DNA from: Halictus rubicundus
Taxonomy: Eukaryota > Arthropoda > Insecta > Hymenoptera > Halictidae
Assembly: GCF_050948215.1 (NCBI RefSeq)
Contig: NW_027488566.1
Coordinates: 1,663,501-1,727,500, forward strand
Reading direction: 5' to 3'
Length of the DNA: 64,000 nt
The notes beneath the pieces were generated by a model. The model had not been told where the DNA came from. It did no database searches and saw only the letters and a program-made list of their open reading frames with translations. Position 1 is the stretch's first letter. The number at the start of each line of letters is the position of its first letter. The position numbers and the translations under genes were made by a program. Below are positions 33,742 to 45,489 of this stretch, in pieces.

Positions 33742-34222
33742 TATATGTGTGTGTATGTTTACTGAGCGCGAGACTCTAGGTGGCGCGTAACATACGAGTA
33801 AGAACGCATCGTGCAAGCTTCACGGGCGCGAGAGAGATGTGCGTGAAAGCTTATGAATGAAACATAACGGGATCGTTCCTGTGTGAATGAAGCGTAGCGG
33901 GGAACGCTCTTGTAAGGGGGACGCAAACCGGTACTGGCCGCGGGTGCGAGAGAGAAAGCGATAGCCGCGTGTGCGAGTGAGAAGGCGGACCTATGCTGAC
34001 CGTGGGTGCGAGTGAGACAGAGCTACTATAGTGGACGCTGCGCGTGCGAGAGAGAGGTACTATGTGTTGGTGCGAGAGAGACAGAGCTATTGGGGTCAGC
34101 GGCACGCGAGTGGTGGGGGTTAGCCGCGTTCAGCGTCAGGCAGGAGCGTCGAAAATGTGTCTTCTGGGCGACTTTCGGCGAAATCGTTGCGTTTCCTGCA
34201 TGAAATGCACGGGAACGTGACA
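33742..34222 (-). mobile_element. GypB left (3') LTR, piece 4, LTR start
   Basis: On the minus strand it starts TGTCACGTTCCCG right after the polypurine tract and matches 44834-45311 closely. It is rich in gcgagagaga motifs. This is the true 5' boundary of the GypB 3' LTR. The rest of that LTR lies leftwards in the other three pieces. Confidence 0.88.
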
Positions 34223-34269
34223 CCTCCCTCCCGGGGGAAAAATTTAAAATTCGTAGAATTAACATTCCG

Positions 34270-35148
34270 CTACAGGGGAGCTGGAATCCTCGAAATTCTG
34301 CATCTGTCCATATGTAATATGCTTGGTTTTCCTTTAATATATACTTTAATATTATTGTTAGGTAATATTTCTATTACTTTGTACGGGCCTGAATACTGAT
34401 TGCTAAATTTGTTTTTTCTTAAGGCTAAGGCGAAGACGCTATCTCCGATCTTTAACTGTTGCGGATGAATCTTTCTGTCATAATAATATTTCGATCTTTC
34501 TTTGGCTGATATTAAATTGTTTCTTGCTCTGCTTTGGAGGTCATGAAGATTTTTTATATGTTCTATTAGATGTGTTACGTATGTTTCTTCGTTTTCTTCT
34601 TTTATTATTTCATTCGTAAGGGGTGGTCGAGCGATATCTCCAAAAATCAAATGATGCGGTGTGTACTTGGTTCCTTCGTGAACGCTAGTGTTATACGCAA
34701 AGATGGCTGCATTTATACAATCATCCCATTGGCTTTTATTCCCAATGTAGTGCTTTAAATATTCGATGAAGACGTGGTGAGCCCTTTCGAGTGAACCGTT
34801 AGTTTGGGGATGATACGGGGATGTTAAAACGTGTTGGATTTTGAATTTTTTCAGCATGTGCTTTATTATAGAACTCATACAATTTTTTCCTCTATCTGTT
34901 AAAAGGCATTTTGGTGTACAGAATTTGTATATAAAATTGTTTAGAAATGCTTGAGCGATGGTTTTTGCAGATCCATCTAGGATTGGGATAGCCAGAGAAT
35001 ATTTGGTTAATAAATCCTGTATCGTTAATAGGTATTTGTTATGCTTGTATGTGACTGGCAGTGGTCCTACCATGTCCATTGAAATTGTATCAAATGCCTT
35101 TCCTGGCGTGTCGGTGAGAGTCATGGGTTGCTTGTTTTTTACTCTTAC
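34270..35148 (-). pseudogene. GypB integrase core and C-terminus
   Basis: The frame reads the DDE core: SMDMVGPLPV (first Asp), LLTDRGKNCMSS (second), PYHPQTNGSLERAHHV (Glu), followed by FAYNTSVHEGTKYTP and a C-terminal IGDSVFALALRKNKFSNQYSGPYKV domain. The catalytic residues are intact. A TGA at 35149-35151 separates it from the upstream zinc region, so the domain is not expressed as a unit. Confidence 0.85.
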
Positions 35149-36510
35149 TCATTTTTTTAATTGGCAGTTTAGGCAGTTTTGAATAAAATTTTGTACATCT
35201 TTTTTCATATTTTCCCAGAAAAAGTACTGGCGAATGCTATTATATGTTTTTGTAACACCTTTGTGTCCTGAAGGTGTGGCGGCATGAAATTCTTCTAGTA
35301 TTCTGTATCTTTTTGACAATAATGAAATTTTTACGAGATTCTTGCAAACGGTAATTTGAACCGGGGCATGTAGAAATTTTTCTTCTAGCTGTTCCTTTAG
35401 GCTAGTGTAATTTACTTTATCAGTTTTTGATGGATAGCTGATGGAAAACGAGCTGATTGCTTCTTCATAAATTATGTCTTGCAATTTGCCGAAGTTTTTC
35501 TTTAGTATCTCTTTGTCGACAAACTCTTCCGGCCTCTTAGCTATGGGCAATGCAATATATCTTCTTCTATTTATCGTTTTCACATCGGGCTTTCCTAATT
35601 TCAAATTAATGTGTAATGGTAGTTTGGCAAAATCTTGGATCAAGCGTGCGCCTTGGTCGAACGGATCTCCTGCTGTAGTAATAAAATAGATGAGATTGTC
35701 CTTCCTCATGTACAGGCAATCCCTGGATTCGATAATATTAGATACGGGGTAATCTTCTTCGATTTCCGAGTCTGTTTCTGAGAGATTTCCCTCGTCGGAG
35801 GAAGATAATTCCTCACTTCCGTCAGGTGGTTCTGGCGGTGGTTTGGGAATCGGCGGTTGCTTAACTTTTTTCTTCCCTTTGTCTGCCCTAGGGTCATAGA
35901 CTGATCCGGATGATGCCGGTGATTCGGAGAGAGACGAAGATTCTTTGTCTTCGGAAATATTTGGAGCGTCTTCCGCGTCTTCCGGAGTATCTGGAGGTTC
36001 TGGACTGTGCCGAGCCCCTAAGGACGGCAACCGGTTGTCCTCACAGCTGTCCGTTGTGAAAGGAAATTCTAATGTTTCTCGGCGGTCCGACGAGTCAAGC
36101 GCTGGTCGAGCCCCTAAGGACGGCAGCCCGCTGTTCTCGTGTTTGTTCGGAGCGTCGGAGTTTTCAGAGGTTTCATCTGAGCTTCCTGGAAGGTTCGGTG
36201 TCGGCCGAGGCCCTAAGGACGGCATTCCGTTATCCGGGCAGGTGCTCGATGTTTCTGGGAGATCGATGGGAGACCCTTCGAGATTTCCTGGAAGATTAGA
36301 AGCCGGCCGAGGCCCTAAGGACGGCAGCTGAATATCCTCCGAGGAATTTTCTCTTTCCATGGAATTTCTTCTCCCTCTTCTTCTTTCTTCGTTGAGGCGG
36401 GGTGGAGTTATCGACGAACCCGTCGATTCCTCTAGGGTTGGAAGCAAGGGGGAGGCACCCGGGAGGAGGGGGGATCCTCCTCTCCGAAGAACTCGGCCAA
36501 TCCTTCTCAC
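35149..36510 (-). pseudogene. GypB repeat linker and integrase zinc-binding region
   Basis: After the end of RNase H, a frame of about 450 codons opens with some 220 residues of low-complexity sequence. A unit starting LPSLGPRP or LPSLGARP occurs four times at 29-34-residue spacing, each followed by a proline, serine and acidic stretch. Then come acidic and proline-rich stretches (PPIPKPPPEPPDGSEE) and a folded region leading to the integrase zinc motif (HAATPSGHKG...NCLNCQ). Gypsy polyproteins normally have only a short linker here. The last codons reach a TGA at 35149. The unit looks like a lineage-specific insert in Pol, and its role is unknown. Confidence 0.7.
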
Positions 36511-36978
36511 GGATTCTCGTCCACCTCCCCATCCGAGCGAGCGTTCGTTATTAAAACTTGAGGGTTACGGGACAAGGCGTCAGCATTATTATTTATCTTT
36601 CCCGGTTTGTATTTAATCTGGTACTCGAACTCGGCAAGCTTTAGTCGCCAACGGATGAGACGGGACGTGGGATCTTTCACCCACATCAGTGCAACCAGAC
36701 CAGTGGTTGGTGGTCTGTGACTAACAAAAACTGTTTTCCATATAAATAAGGGCGGGAGTGCTACGTACAATAAACAATGGCGAGGAGCTCTTTTTCAATG
36801 GTCGAATAATTCATTTCGGCTAGATTTAACGAGCGAGATGCAAAATCTACAGGCAAATCGTTTCCAATTTCACCTTGACTGAGAATGCCTCCGATAGCGT
36901 GATTTGAAGCGTCTGTGGTTACTATAAATTGTTTATTAAAATCTGGATACTGGAGTATCGGTTGTTGGCATAGTGCTT
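36507..36978 (-). pseudogene. GypB RNase H
   Basis: The first part reads QFIVTTDASNHAIGGIL and YSTIEKELLAIVY, the second VKDPTSRLIRWRLKLAEFEYQIKYKPGKINNNADALSRNP, typical of gypsy RNase H. The two lie in different phases, with a shift near 36765. The start of the domain is separated from reverse transcriptase by the 0.9-kb insertion. Confidence 0.8.
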
Positions 36979-37923
36979 GTAACAGACCTGACCGCGCCAG
37001 GCCTGTTCCTAGCTGTACGCGCCCCAAACTCGAACCCCCGAACACGACCGACGGATACCGAGATCTGCCGGTACCCGCTAGCGCCCCCCGCGAGCCCCGC
37101 ACCACCGAACCGATCTTGGCGGGAACCGGAACCCGCCATGATGCGATACCGTCGCGCCGGATGCGTGACGACAACGGAGAAGCCGGCCGCGAACCGTACC
37201 GCGCCGCCCCCCTCGCCTAGCAGGACGAGCGAGACAAGCCGGAAAACGCTCTCTTTGGTTTTCCGCCGTCATCGCGAAAGGACCTGCAATCCGTGCCGTT
37301 CTTCTAGCCGCCGATACCGACCGCCCGAATACGACCGGACTAGCGCTTTTGCGACGCCGAGGAGCCGCCCGCCAAACACGACTCGCGAGAGTATTGCTAA
37401 ACCCGCGAAAATTGTAACCGCGAGTGTGCCGGATTTCCCGCGACCCGCGAACCCCGACATACGCCGCTGCGTACTGGACCGCCTGGAGAGCCGACCCGAA
37501 CGCCGAGCGATCGAGGACCGGAACCAGGGTAAGTAACATTCATTCCCGTTAACCCGACGTCTCCGCCTCCACCCTACACCCTCGGAGAGCGAACCACCCG
37601 CGACCGGCGAAACGCCGGCCGTCCAGGGGCACGGGCTCTCCGTCCGCCGAAGTTGCCCTGGTCCGGATACGCCGCTGCGTACGGCCAAGACCCCGCCGTG
37701 ACCCGACCCGCGCGCGAGACCCGAACCGCGACCGCCGACCTCCGAAACGCGAAGCCGGGACAGTGACGAACGTTTAGAAGAGTCGCGTCGTTAATCACCT
37801 GTGCCCGACCGTCCGTGTCCCGCCGTAACCCTCGCGTTATCCCGCCGCGAACCCTGGCACGGCGAGCCAACTCCGGCCGCGAGGAACCGTTGTGCGAGTT
37901 CCGCCGGGAAACAGACTCGTTAC
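36979..37923. mobile_element. Unclassified 0.9-kb GC-rich insertion in GypB
   Basis: The reading from reverse transcriptase (FVHLKNE) to RNase H (LQALCQQPIL) is interrupted by about 935 bp of GC-rich sequence with no long frame. The flanks are GTAAC at the left and GTTAC at the right, either a 5-bp duplication with one mismatch or inverted element ends. An internal phrase cgccgctgcgta occurs twice (about 37462 and 37668). It could be another solo LTR, but its termini are not settled. Confidence 0.55.
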
Positions 37924-39085
37924 TCGTTTTTTAAATGTACGAACGATTTTTCCTGTTCTTCTTGCCAGCGGAACTTTGTACCTTTCTTTAAAAGTGATGT
38001 GAGTGGTTTTGATATACCGGAGAAGTTCTGTATGAATCGACGATAATACCCGCTAAGGCCGAGGAATTGTTTAATGTTTCGCGGTGTGCGGGGTGTTGAA
38101 AAATTTTCGATAGCGGAGATTTTACTAGGATCTGCTTTAATACCAGATTCTGAAATTATGTGGCCTAAGTAATGTACTTCCCTACATAAGAATTTACATT
38201 TCTCGGGCTGAAGGCGGAGGTTAGCGGATTTTAATCTGTTAGCTAGTTTATTAAATTTTATTGAATGTTCTTGAAGAGAACTCGCGTATAGGACTATGTC
38301 GTCCATGTAAACGAACATTTCCGTTCCTTGCAGACCGGTGAGTACGGTATCCATTAAGTTTTGAAATGTAGCAGGGGCATTTTTTAATCCGAAAGGCATT
38401 CCCGAAAATTGGTAGTGACCGTAAGGGGAAGAAAAAGCAGTTTTCTCTGCGTCTGATTTATTCATTGGGATTTGATGAAATCCCGAAGCGAGATCTAAAA
38501 CACTGAAATATTTAGCTCCTCCGAGCTGATCTAAAATGTCTACGATGTTAGGTAAAGGGTACGCGTCGCCGATGGTTTTTTCGTTTAGATGACGAAAATC
38601 GATAACCATTCTCCATCGTTTATTGCCATCGGAGTCTGGTTTCTTGGGAACTATCCAGACGGGAGAGTTGTAAGGAGATGACGATTTTTCTATAATATTT
38701 TATTCTAATAGTTCCGAAATTTGTTTATGTATTTCCTGTCTATGTATAGGAGGAAATCTATATTGTTTGATATTCACAGGGCTGCTATCGGTAGTAATAA
38801 TTTTATGAGAAGTTAAATTTGTTGCAGGCAATTTATCGTTTTTGCAGAAAAAAATTTCGTGGTTTTCTAGAATTAATTTTTCAATATGCTCCTTTCCTTC
38901 TTTATTTAAATGCGACGTGCTTACTTCTTTAAAAATTTCCTTAATTTTTTCGGTAACTGAGCTGACGTTGTAACAATATTTTAGGGGTAATTTTTCCTCT
39001 TCTTGGGAATTTTCAATATCCTCGATTTCTACGAGTTTTAAATGGGGAATTATCGCGTCAAACTCTAGTTCCGATGAGTTAAATT
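37924..39085 (-). pseudogene. GypB reverse transcriptase
   Basis: The minus-strand frame carries MVIDFRHLNEKT, FSVLDLASGFHQI, YQFSGMPFGLKNAPATFQ, the catalytic VYMDDIVLYA near 38300, and LGLSGYYRRFI. The start region in the same reading has a TAA at 38700-38702 inside the conserved N-terminal segment (KQYRFPPIHRQEI before it, SPYNSPVWIVPKK after). It would copy the element RNA into DNA, but the stop and the flanking insertion disable it. Confidence 0.88.
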
Positions 39086-39640
39086 TCTTTATTAGTGCAC
39101 ACGTCCATTCGTATTTTTTACCACGCAGTCTCCTGTAAAAATATTATATCCGATAGTCAACCGAGGAATGTAACCAATTTCTAACTCAGGGTTTTTAATC
39201 AATATTGGAATAGTTGTTATGGTTCTAGCTGGCACTTTTATTTTAAGAGGATTAGAGAAGGGAATCTGTTCTGAACCGAGCGAAAGACAACGATTTTGAT
39301 AAGAAATAGTGGCATGAGATTTTCGTAAAAATTCGGTTCCTAAGATCGCGGGGTAAGGTATGGGAAAGTCACTTGGGACTACATGAAAAACGTGGTCTTT
39401 GTTATGAATTCGAATTTTCAAAGATCCTAACGTTTCTACAACTTAGGGAGTTATGCCACTTAATTTTAAGATTTCGTATTTTTTCAATGAAATTGTCTCG
39501 ACCCGATTCTCCTTTATGAGATTTGGTTCTGCTCCTGTATCGATAAGAAATTCTGTTTTGCCTATAGGAGGTGCCAGGTCTAATGTAATAACAGCCTCGA
39601 AATTTCCTTTCATATGGAAGGTTCTTCCGATTCCTGAATA
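39086..39640 (-). pseudogene. GypB protease
   Basis: The minus strand reads TEFLIDTGAEPNLI (protease active site) near 39530, then a TAA at 39443-39445, then an open segment with PYPAILGTEFL (the second conserved protease strand) to 39092. Loss of one A in the run near 39117 shifts the frame before reverse transcriptase. Confidence 0.8.
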
Positions 39641-40731
39641 ACGCGTGCTGGACGCTCTGGGATATTTTCTTGCCGGGCGTCCGTCGGCGGGAGATTTTCG
39701 CGGTTTCCCGAGGCGGGTTGCCTATTTTGGGGGTTCCGGAAGCATTGCAAAGCGATATGCCCGAGCCGATTGCAATAAGTGCATTGTTTAGGAGGGGGCT
39801 GAAGAGGTCGAGCATTCTGCATATTTCTAGGAGGCAATGTGTTTCGAGGAATGAATGGGGGAGCCGCGGAATTTAATGAGGCTTTCAGACGAGCCTGTTC
39901 TTGATCCATTTCGTTAGAAATAATTATCGCGTGATTGTACGCGTCGAGGAGTGTGCTATAACCTTTGAACTTTAATAATATTTGCATAGTGGAAGGCAGA
40001 CCACGGACGAAACATTCTAAGGTGAATTTGTCTATATCGGGATCCGGTGTACGATTTTCCTGTCGCTCCGCATCTCGTATTGAAACTTTTAAATTTTTTA
40101 CTCCTTGTATATAATCTATTATATGTTCTGTTGGATTTTTAAATATGTCAGACAGTAATCCACGGTAAAAATATGATGATTTGTGGGGTAATAATTTGAT
40201 CCGAAGTGAATCTAAAAGTGCGTCTACTGTGAGGAATTTTTCCTCTTCGATGATACAATATGCTCTGCCAAATATTTTTGTACGTATTGCTTTTACTAAG
40301 TCTGGCTCCTGAGCCGGTGAAAGGGCGTCCCGTGCTCGTCGGCAGGCTTGGAAAAACCTGTCGATCGACAAATTAGTCCCGGAGAAAGTTGGAATTTCCG
40401 ATATGACGTCGTGGAGCCTAAGAGAAAATGTTTGTGACGGTGATTCTATGTTGTCTGGAATTTTAATAATAGCCGGTGTTTCCTCGATTTGTGCCTCTAA
40501 ATTTAATATTTTTGTTTTCATTGCTCCAATTATTTCCTGCAGTTCGACTAATCTATTTCCCTCTTCTTTTCTAATCTGCTGTTTTTCCCCTTCTAAAAAT
40601 TCTTCAAAATTTCTCTGAGTGTTTTTAAATTGTTCTTCTTGGTCCATTAATCTTTTTTCTCTTGATTTTAATTGTTCGGTTAGCATTTCGAGTTCAGCTT
40701 CACTAAGATTATGAGACCGTGTGATCGGCAT
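39610..40731 (-). CDS. gag: GypB gag
   Basis: This 373-codon frame starts at an ATG (MPITRSHNLSEAELEM) about 100 bases inside the primer-binding site. Residues 10-85 form a strongly charged coiled coil (LTEQLKSREKRLMDQEEQ). Residues 105-280 look like a gypsy capsid domain (IPTFSGTNLSIDRFFQACR, LSDIFKNPTEHIIDYIQGVK). A zinc knuckle CTYCNRLGHIALQC lies near 320. It is intact in this copy although pol is destroyed. The overlap with the protease frame is in a different phase. The product would assemble particles in the cytoplasm. Confidence 0.88.
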   Translation of the reverse strand: MPITRSHNLSEAELEMLTEQLKSREKRLMDQEEQFKNTQRNFEEFLEGEKQQIRKEEGNRLVELQEIIGAMKTKILNLEAQIEETPAIIKIPDNIESPSQTFSLRLHDVISEIPTFSGTNLSIDRFFQACRRARDALSPAQEPDLVKAIRTKIFGRAYCIIEEEKFLTVDALLDSLRIKLLPHKSSYFYRGLLSDIFKNPTEHIIDYIQGVKNLKVSIRDAERQENRTPDPDIDKFTLECFVRGLPSTMQILLKFKGYSTLLDAYNHAIIISNEMDQEQARLKASLNSAAPPFIPRNTLPPRNMQNARPLQPPPKQCTYCNRLGHIALQCFRNPQNRQPASGNRENLPPTDARQENIPERPARVIQESEEPSI

Positions 40732-40832
40732 TTTGAAATGATTCTACTTTAAATCGCGTGTTGTCAAAAAACCTCTTTTAAGTTCCTCGTTTATCGTGTC
40801 CGGGGGGTTTTCCTCCTTGAAATCTGAACGAA

Positions 40833-40852
40833 ATCCCACCGCGCTGTCACCA
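40833..40852 (-). other. GypB primer-binding site
   Basis: Minus strand TGGTGACAGCGCGGTGGGAT lies four bases inside the LTR. The priming tRNA was not identified. A second copy at 10305-10324 lies outside the opposite LTR. Confidence 0.7.
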
Positions 40853-40856
40853 AAAA

Positions 40857-43800
40857 TGTTGGCCTGTCACGTGCTAAGCCTTCCCTGAAGTAGAGCTTGT
40901 AACGAGGCCTGAGTAAGGGCGGATTTGTTCGTAATTTCGTCTGAGGAGGAACCAAAACGGAGCAACGAAGGTGAGGGTGATACTGAAGTTTCTTGACAAC
41001 TGGTATTAACAAGATTTATTTGTGCGTGTAAAATAATAATAGCTGACTCTTATGACTAACTTATAATTAAAATTCTTAACTAATATTTACATTGATTTAC
41101 TTAACTTTAGAAGGGGGAACAGGGAACAGTTTTCGCGCATAGAATTTAATACGGGGATCCGATTTGACGGCTTGACTAAAATCTGGAACGCTCGTTACGG
41201 GGAGAGAAATGGGAGTGAGCTTCCAGGTGGGGAGGGGGAGTGGTTCGATGGGTGGCGTTGATTGTTCTTCCCTCTCTTCGGCGATGACTTCTTCTTCGGC
41301 TGCTTCTCCAGGGGTTGTTTGAAAGAACAGCTTTCTTAAGCTGATTCAGTTGGTGTCGGCGTCCTCCGCGCCTAGTCTTCTTCTTCTTAATTACTCGAGA
41401 TATTACAACGCCGGTCATTACTATACTAACTATGTGCTTCTATATGGGGGCAGCGTCTCAGTCTGCGTCCTCGTGCTAGTGACACGCACCGAGAGCAAGA
41501 TCGTGAGGCTGGGGTCGAGATATCGAAGCGTTGCTTGTAGAGATCTTTTCCGTCTTCTGCTCTCGCCGCTAGGGGTACTTATAGGTATCCTCGAATATTT
41601 TTAGCAGCGAGAAAGCTCGGGTCCTGAGGGTGTATCTCAGGAGATTCAGTTTCTGAAACGAGAAAAATGTTGGGTCCTTGACCATCTAGTTTCCGAAAAA
41701 GGAACTAAAAGGCCTGAAGAGAGAAAAAGCAAAAGTGGCTGTTAGAATGAATGGGACGGAGCACGATGAGGGCGAGAAAGATAGCATGATTGTATGCTTG
41801 AATGGTTGCGAGGAAGAAAATACTAGTCTTGTATTCAGCTGGGCGTGCGAGCGAGGCGGTATCTGTTTAGAGTGAGAGGGGAGATGCAATGGTTGCGAGT
41901 GAGAGCGCACTGGCCATTGGTGTGAGTGCGATCGCACTAGCGCTGAGAGTTAATGAGTGTGCGTGAGAGGTTTTGGGCTGCGAGTACGAGAGAGATAGCG
42001 CCACTTCGTAGTTACTCTCTGGTTTCTGAGATGTCGCTGGTGTTCTCGTGATAAGTAGGGCGTGACTGTTGGTAAGAAGCTAAAGGTAAGTTTGCTGATA
42101 TGATAATATATAGGCGGTGGATAACCGAAAGACGAACGGTAACGTCTAGAACGTAGGTATATAACTGGCAGATGGTAACATACAGGCGGTAGGTAACTGT
42201 TTAAGACGTAACGCAAGATATAATTATAAAATATAAAAGAACGCAGTATAAAGTAAGTTGTTAATGAAAGAACGCATGTTTAATATATGTATATATGTAA
42301 AAGAACGCATGAGATATATATATGTATATATGTAAAAGAACGCATGAGATATATATATGTATTGATAAATAATAAAACGCAAGAAGATTGTTTAATTAAT
42401 AAAGAACGCATGTGTATTGTTATTTAATAATAGCTATACTTTAGATAATTAATATATGATAATGAAAGTAAGTAAAAGATATAATTATAATAACGGTAAG
42501 AGAATAGTCGTAGTATATAATATATGTATATGTATTGTAACGTGGACTTCCACTCGCCGCGTGGGAAGGCGGGGGCGGGGTCCACTCCGGGAATTTATGG
42601 GCTCAGAGGCCGGGCCGCGTACGGCCGTGAATACGCGGTTCTCCCGGTACTAACAGATTCTCGAAGGTTCTCGGAAATCGAAAAGAGCCTGCTGCTCGGG
42701 CGCCAGGCACCGGAAGTGTGCCACGCGAAACGCGGACGAACCTTCGGGAACCGCGAGAATTTCGAGAGGCGCGAAAAGGGTCGGGGGTTCGGACACGGAA
42801 GAGGGCGAGGACAGCCCTCACGGCAGGGCGGATCGCGCAGGTGAAAAGATCGGTAGTCGGCCTGGGCTCTACAATTTTATTGGCGTCGGATTTTACAAAG
42901 CCGCGGCCACGTGGCCGCACCCGAGAGCCCGCGCTCTTCGTACAAAGTTTGCGGTAAGGTGGAGGGTTCGCAACGCGCTGTTGTCGATCGGTAAAATACG
43001 CCGCCGGGGTGCGGTAGATAGGCACGAGAATTGCCCCTCGCCGAAGCGAAGGGTTCGCGGCACGCAGGTGGTCGGCGCGATTACGGTATGACTGTCGCGG
43101 CGCGGTTTCGGTTCCGACGGACGGCGAACGCTCGGCGAAAACTACGCGATATGCTACGCGACGGCTCGATAGGAATAACGCGAGAAGTACCGTAACGAAC
43201 GGATGGTTGCAAACGGTAACGGCGGCAGCTCCTCCGACGAAGACTTCCGCACGATATTTTTCCGGGAACTCGATGCCGCGGCTCAAGGTACCGGTGAATT
43301 CGGTACGAGCGGAATGTCCGAGGCGAGAAGCGCCTCGGCGCGCGAAAACTCGGGGAACGAGACGCGATATTGCGCGTCCGACGGGCGATCCATGAGCTCG
43401 CGTTACCGCGAGGGCACGGAATCGTCGTCGGCCGACCTCGTCGGTTCCCCGACAGAGCCTGGCGAACCAACTCGCGAAAAACAAACGAAAACGGTCACTT
43501 AGGGGACTCACCGTTCCTGCCGGTATTATTCCGCCGTCTGTCGGTTCTGCCCGTCTCGCTCGGGATGGTCTTCCGGTTGTTCGGCTCTTGCCTCGTAACG
43601 GTATCGAGATCGTGGGCCCGCGGTAGCTCGGTATTGGAACTGCACGCACTTCGCGTGTACGATAATCGGAACGAATTTCGGTAGTACAAGCTACACGGCG
43701 GTCCGGGCTAGTTCGGTAGTTTTCTGGATGCGACTCAGTACGGAAGTCACCGCGACAGTAATTCGGCCTAGTCCGTTCGCGTTACGGCAGGGTCCTCGCA

Positions 43801-45311
43801 TCCCCACTCCTTGCCGTAGTCCGGCTTTTCCTCTAATAGGGCGCGCGACTGGCGCGAAATTCGTAACTCGCAGGATCGTGCCTACGTCGGGTCCTTGGGC
43901 CCCAGACCTTACGCGAAAATCATTCCGAAATAGAAACGCGGGGTAGATCTGCGATCTGCCCCGGTATGGAGAGGGGGGGCCCCTACACCACCCTCGCCGA
44001 GGCCTCTTGCAATTGGCTAGGTGAGGCGACGGCAGGACCGCGAAATAGATTGTCGGTTGGTCGACAGGGGCCTTCGTCCCGCTTCGTCACCTCCGGGTTG
44101 TCTGGCCCGTGTGTGGCGTCGCCCATTCCTCGTTATTACCGGTGCACCGGATTTTCGTATTGGCCATGGTTTGGCGTAGGTGGTCCCGCGAAGCGCTGTG
44201 CCCTTTCCTCAGGTCGGCTGGATACCGGGGTGCCGTTCGCCTACCTGAAACTTGCCGGGCTCGGCGCGCGCGAAAGGGTGAAAGTGCGAGTTTCCTGTCG
44301 ATTCGGGAGTTCCTCGGGGAGCGCTTCCTAACCCATCGAGCCGTGGTTCTATTCGCGACAACGCTGTTTTCGGGCAGTCCGGTCCCTTCGTTCGGTTATT
44401 AGGGGCGCCGAAGGGCGACGTGGTTTGTGCAACGTCACAGTATATTTATATGAATTAATATATGTATATATATAAGACAATTAATTGAGGAATTTCAAAT
44501 AATAATCAACTAGAATTTGTTTCTCTGAAAATCAAAGTTTTTCGTTATTTATTTTTTTGTACATTAGGTTACTATTTACATTATTTACACGCTCACCTGA
44601 AAATCAAAGAAACGACAATTAAAGTTAATTAATTTATCTTTCTTTGGTCTTCTCTCAACTTCTCTCTAATAGTTTTACCCTGAGTTCGACTCACAGTTCT
44701 ACTCGCCGTCAGTTTCTCACACGTGCCCTATCTTATATGTCTCTTCTCTCTATCTCTTTCTACCGCTTCTACCGGTATCTCACTCGCGCGAGATTCGACG
44801 CATTCGGCTCAAGAAAGTACACTTTCTTTACATATATATGTTTGTATGTTTACTGAGCGCGAGACTCTAGGTGGCGCGTAACATACGAGTGAGAACGCAT
44901 CGTGCAAGCTTCACGGGTGCGAGAGAGATGTACGTGAAAGCTTATGAATGAAATATAACGGGATCGTTCCTGTGTGAATGAAGCGTAGCGGGGAACGCTC
45001 TTGTGAGGGGGACGCAAACCGGTACTGGCCGCGGGTGCGAGAGAGAAAGCGATAGCCGCGTGTGCGAGTGAGAACGCGGGACTATGCTGACCGTGGGTGC
45101 GAGTGAGACAGAGCTACTATAGTGAACGCTGCGCGTGCGAGAGAGAGGTACTATGTGTTGGTGCGAGAGACAGAGCTATTGGGGTCAGCGGCACGCGAGT
45201 GGTGGGGGTTAGCCGCGTTCAGCGTCAGGCAGGAGCGTCGAAAGTGTGTCTTCTGGGCGACTTTCGGCCAAATCGTTGCGTTTCCTGCATGAAATGCACG
45301 GGAACGTGACA
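40857..45311 (-). mobile_element. GypB right (5') LTR, about 2.55 kb plus one insertion
   Basis: On the minus strand it begins TGTCACGTTCCCG (45311) and ends GGCCAACA (40857) next to the primer-binding site. All four left LTR pieces map onto it in order. It is interrupted by a 1.9-kb element (42536-44439). Outside lies satellite at 45312. The LTR is unusually long for gypsy and contains repeated aaaagaacgcatga units and gcgagagaga-rich sequence. Confidence 0.88.
42536..44439 (+). mobile_element. Solo-LTR-like element L2 (1.9 kb)
   Basis: TGTAACGTGGAC to AACGTCACA, flanked by GTAT at 42532-42535 and 44440-44443. GC-rich, no convincing coding frame. The empty site is seen in the left LTR near 26905. 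The termini resemble those of L1, but the interior is different. Interpreted as a long solo LTR or non-autonomous LTR element; orientation is assumed. Confidence 0.7.
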
Positions 45312-45489
45312 TCCTCTTAGCGGTGGGACTTAGAAAAATTTTCGTCCAACGTCCGACGCAGTAGTACATCCGTCCATTATTTGCTAATAACTCGGTAAAT
45401 AATAGTAGTAGCGAGTTTGGTGTTATGATATATATTGTTAGAAACCGTCTATATTACAGTGATATCACGTCGAAAATCGTCTAGGACCG
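45312..45489. repeat. Satellite fragment right of GypB
   Basis: It carries the 190-bp satellite from tcctcttagcgg onward in the same orientation as the main array. It is somewhat diverged (attttcgtccaacgtccgacgcag) and then interrupted by an LTR-like element. Confidence 0.93.

Larger units (their letters stand above)
34223..40856 (-). mobile_element. GypB internal region (minus-strand gypsy, degenerate)
   Basis: On the minus strand the order is primer-binding site (40833-40852), gag, protease, reverse transcriptase, RNase H, a repeat-rich linker, integrase and the polypurine tract GGGAGGGAGG (about 34223-34232). At least five coding lesions and a 0.9-kb insertion show it is dead and older than GypA or Cop1. 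Confidence 0.9.

Noticed and set aside
42603..43649. 348-codon minus-strand frame in element L2
   Set aside because: Arginine-rich composition typical of random frames in GC-rich DNA. No domain, and other frames are equally open.
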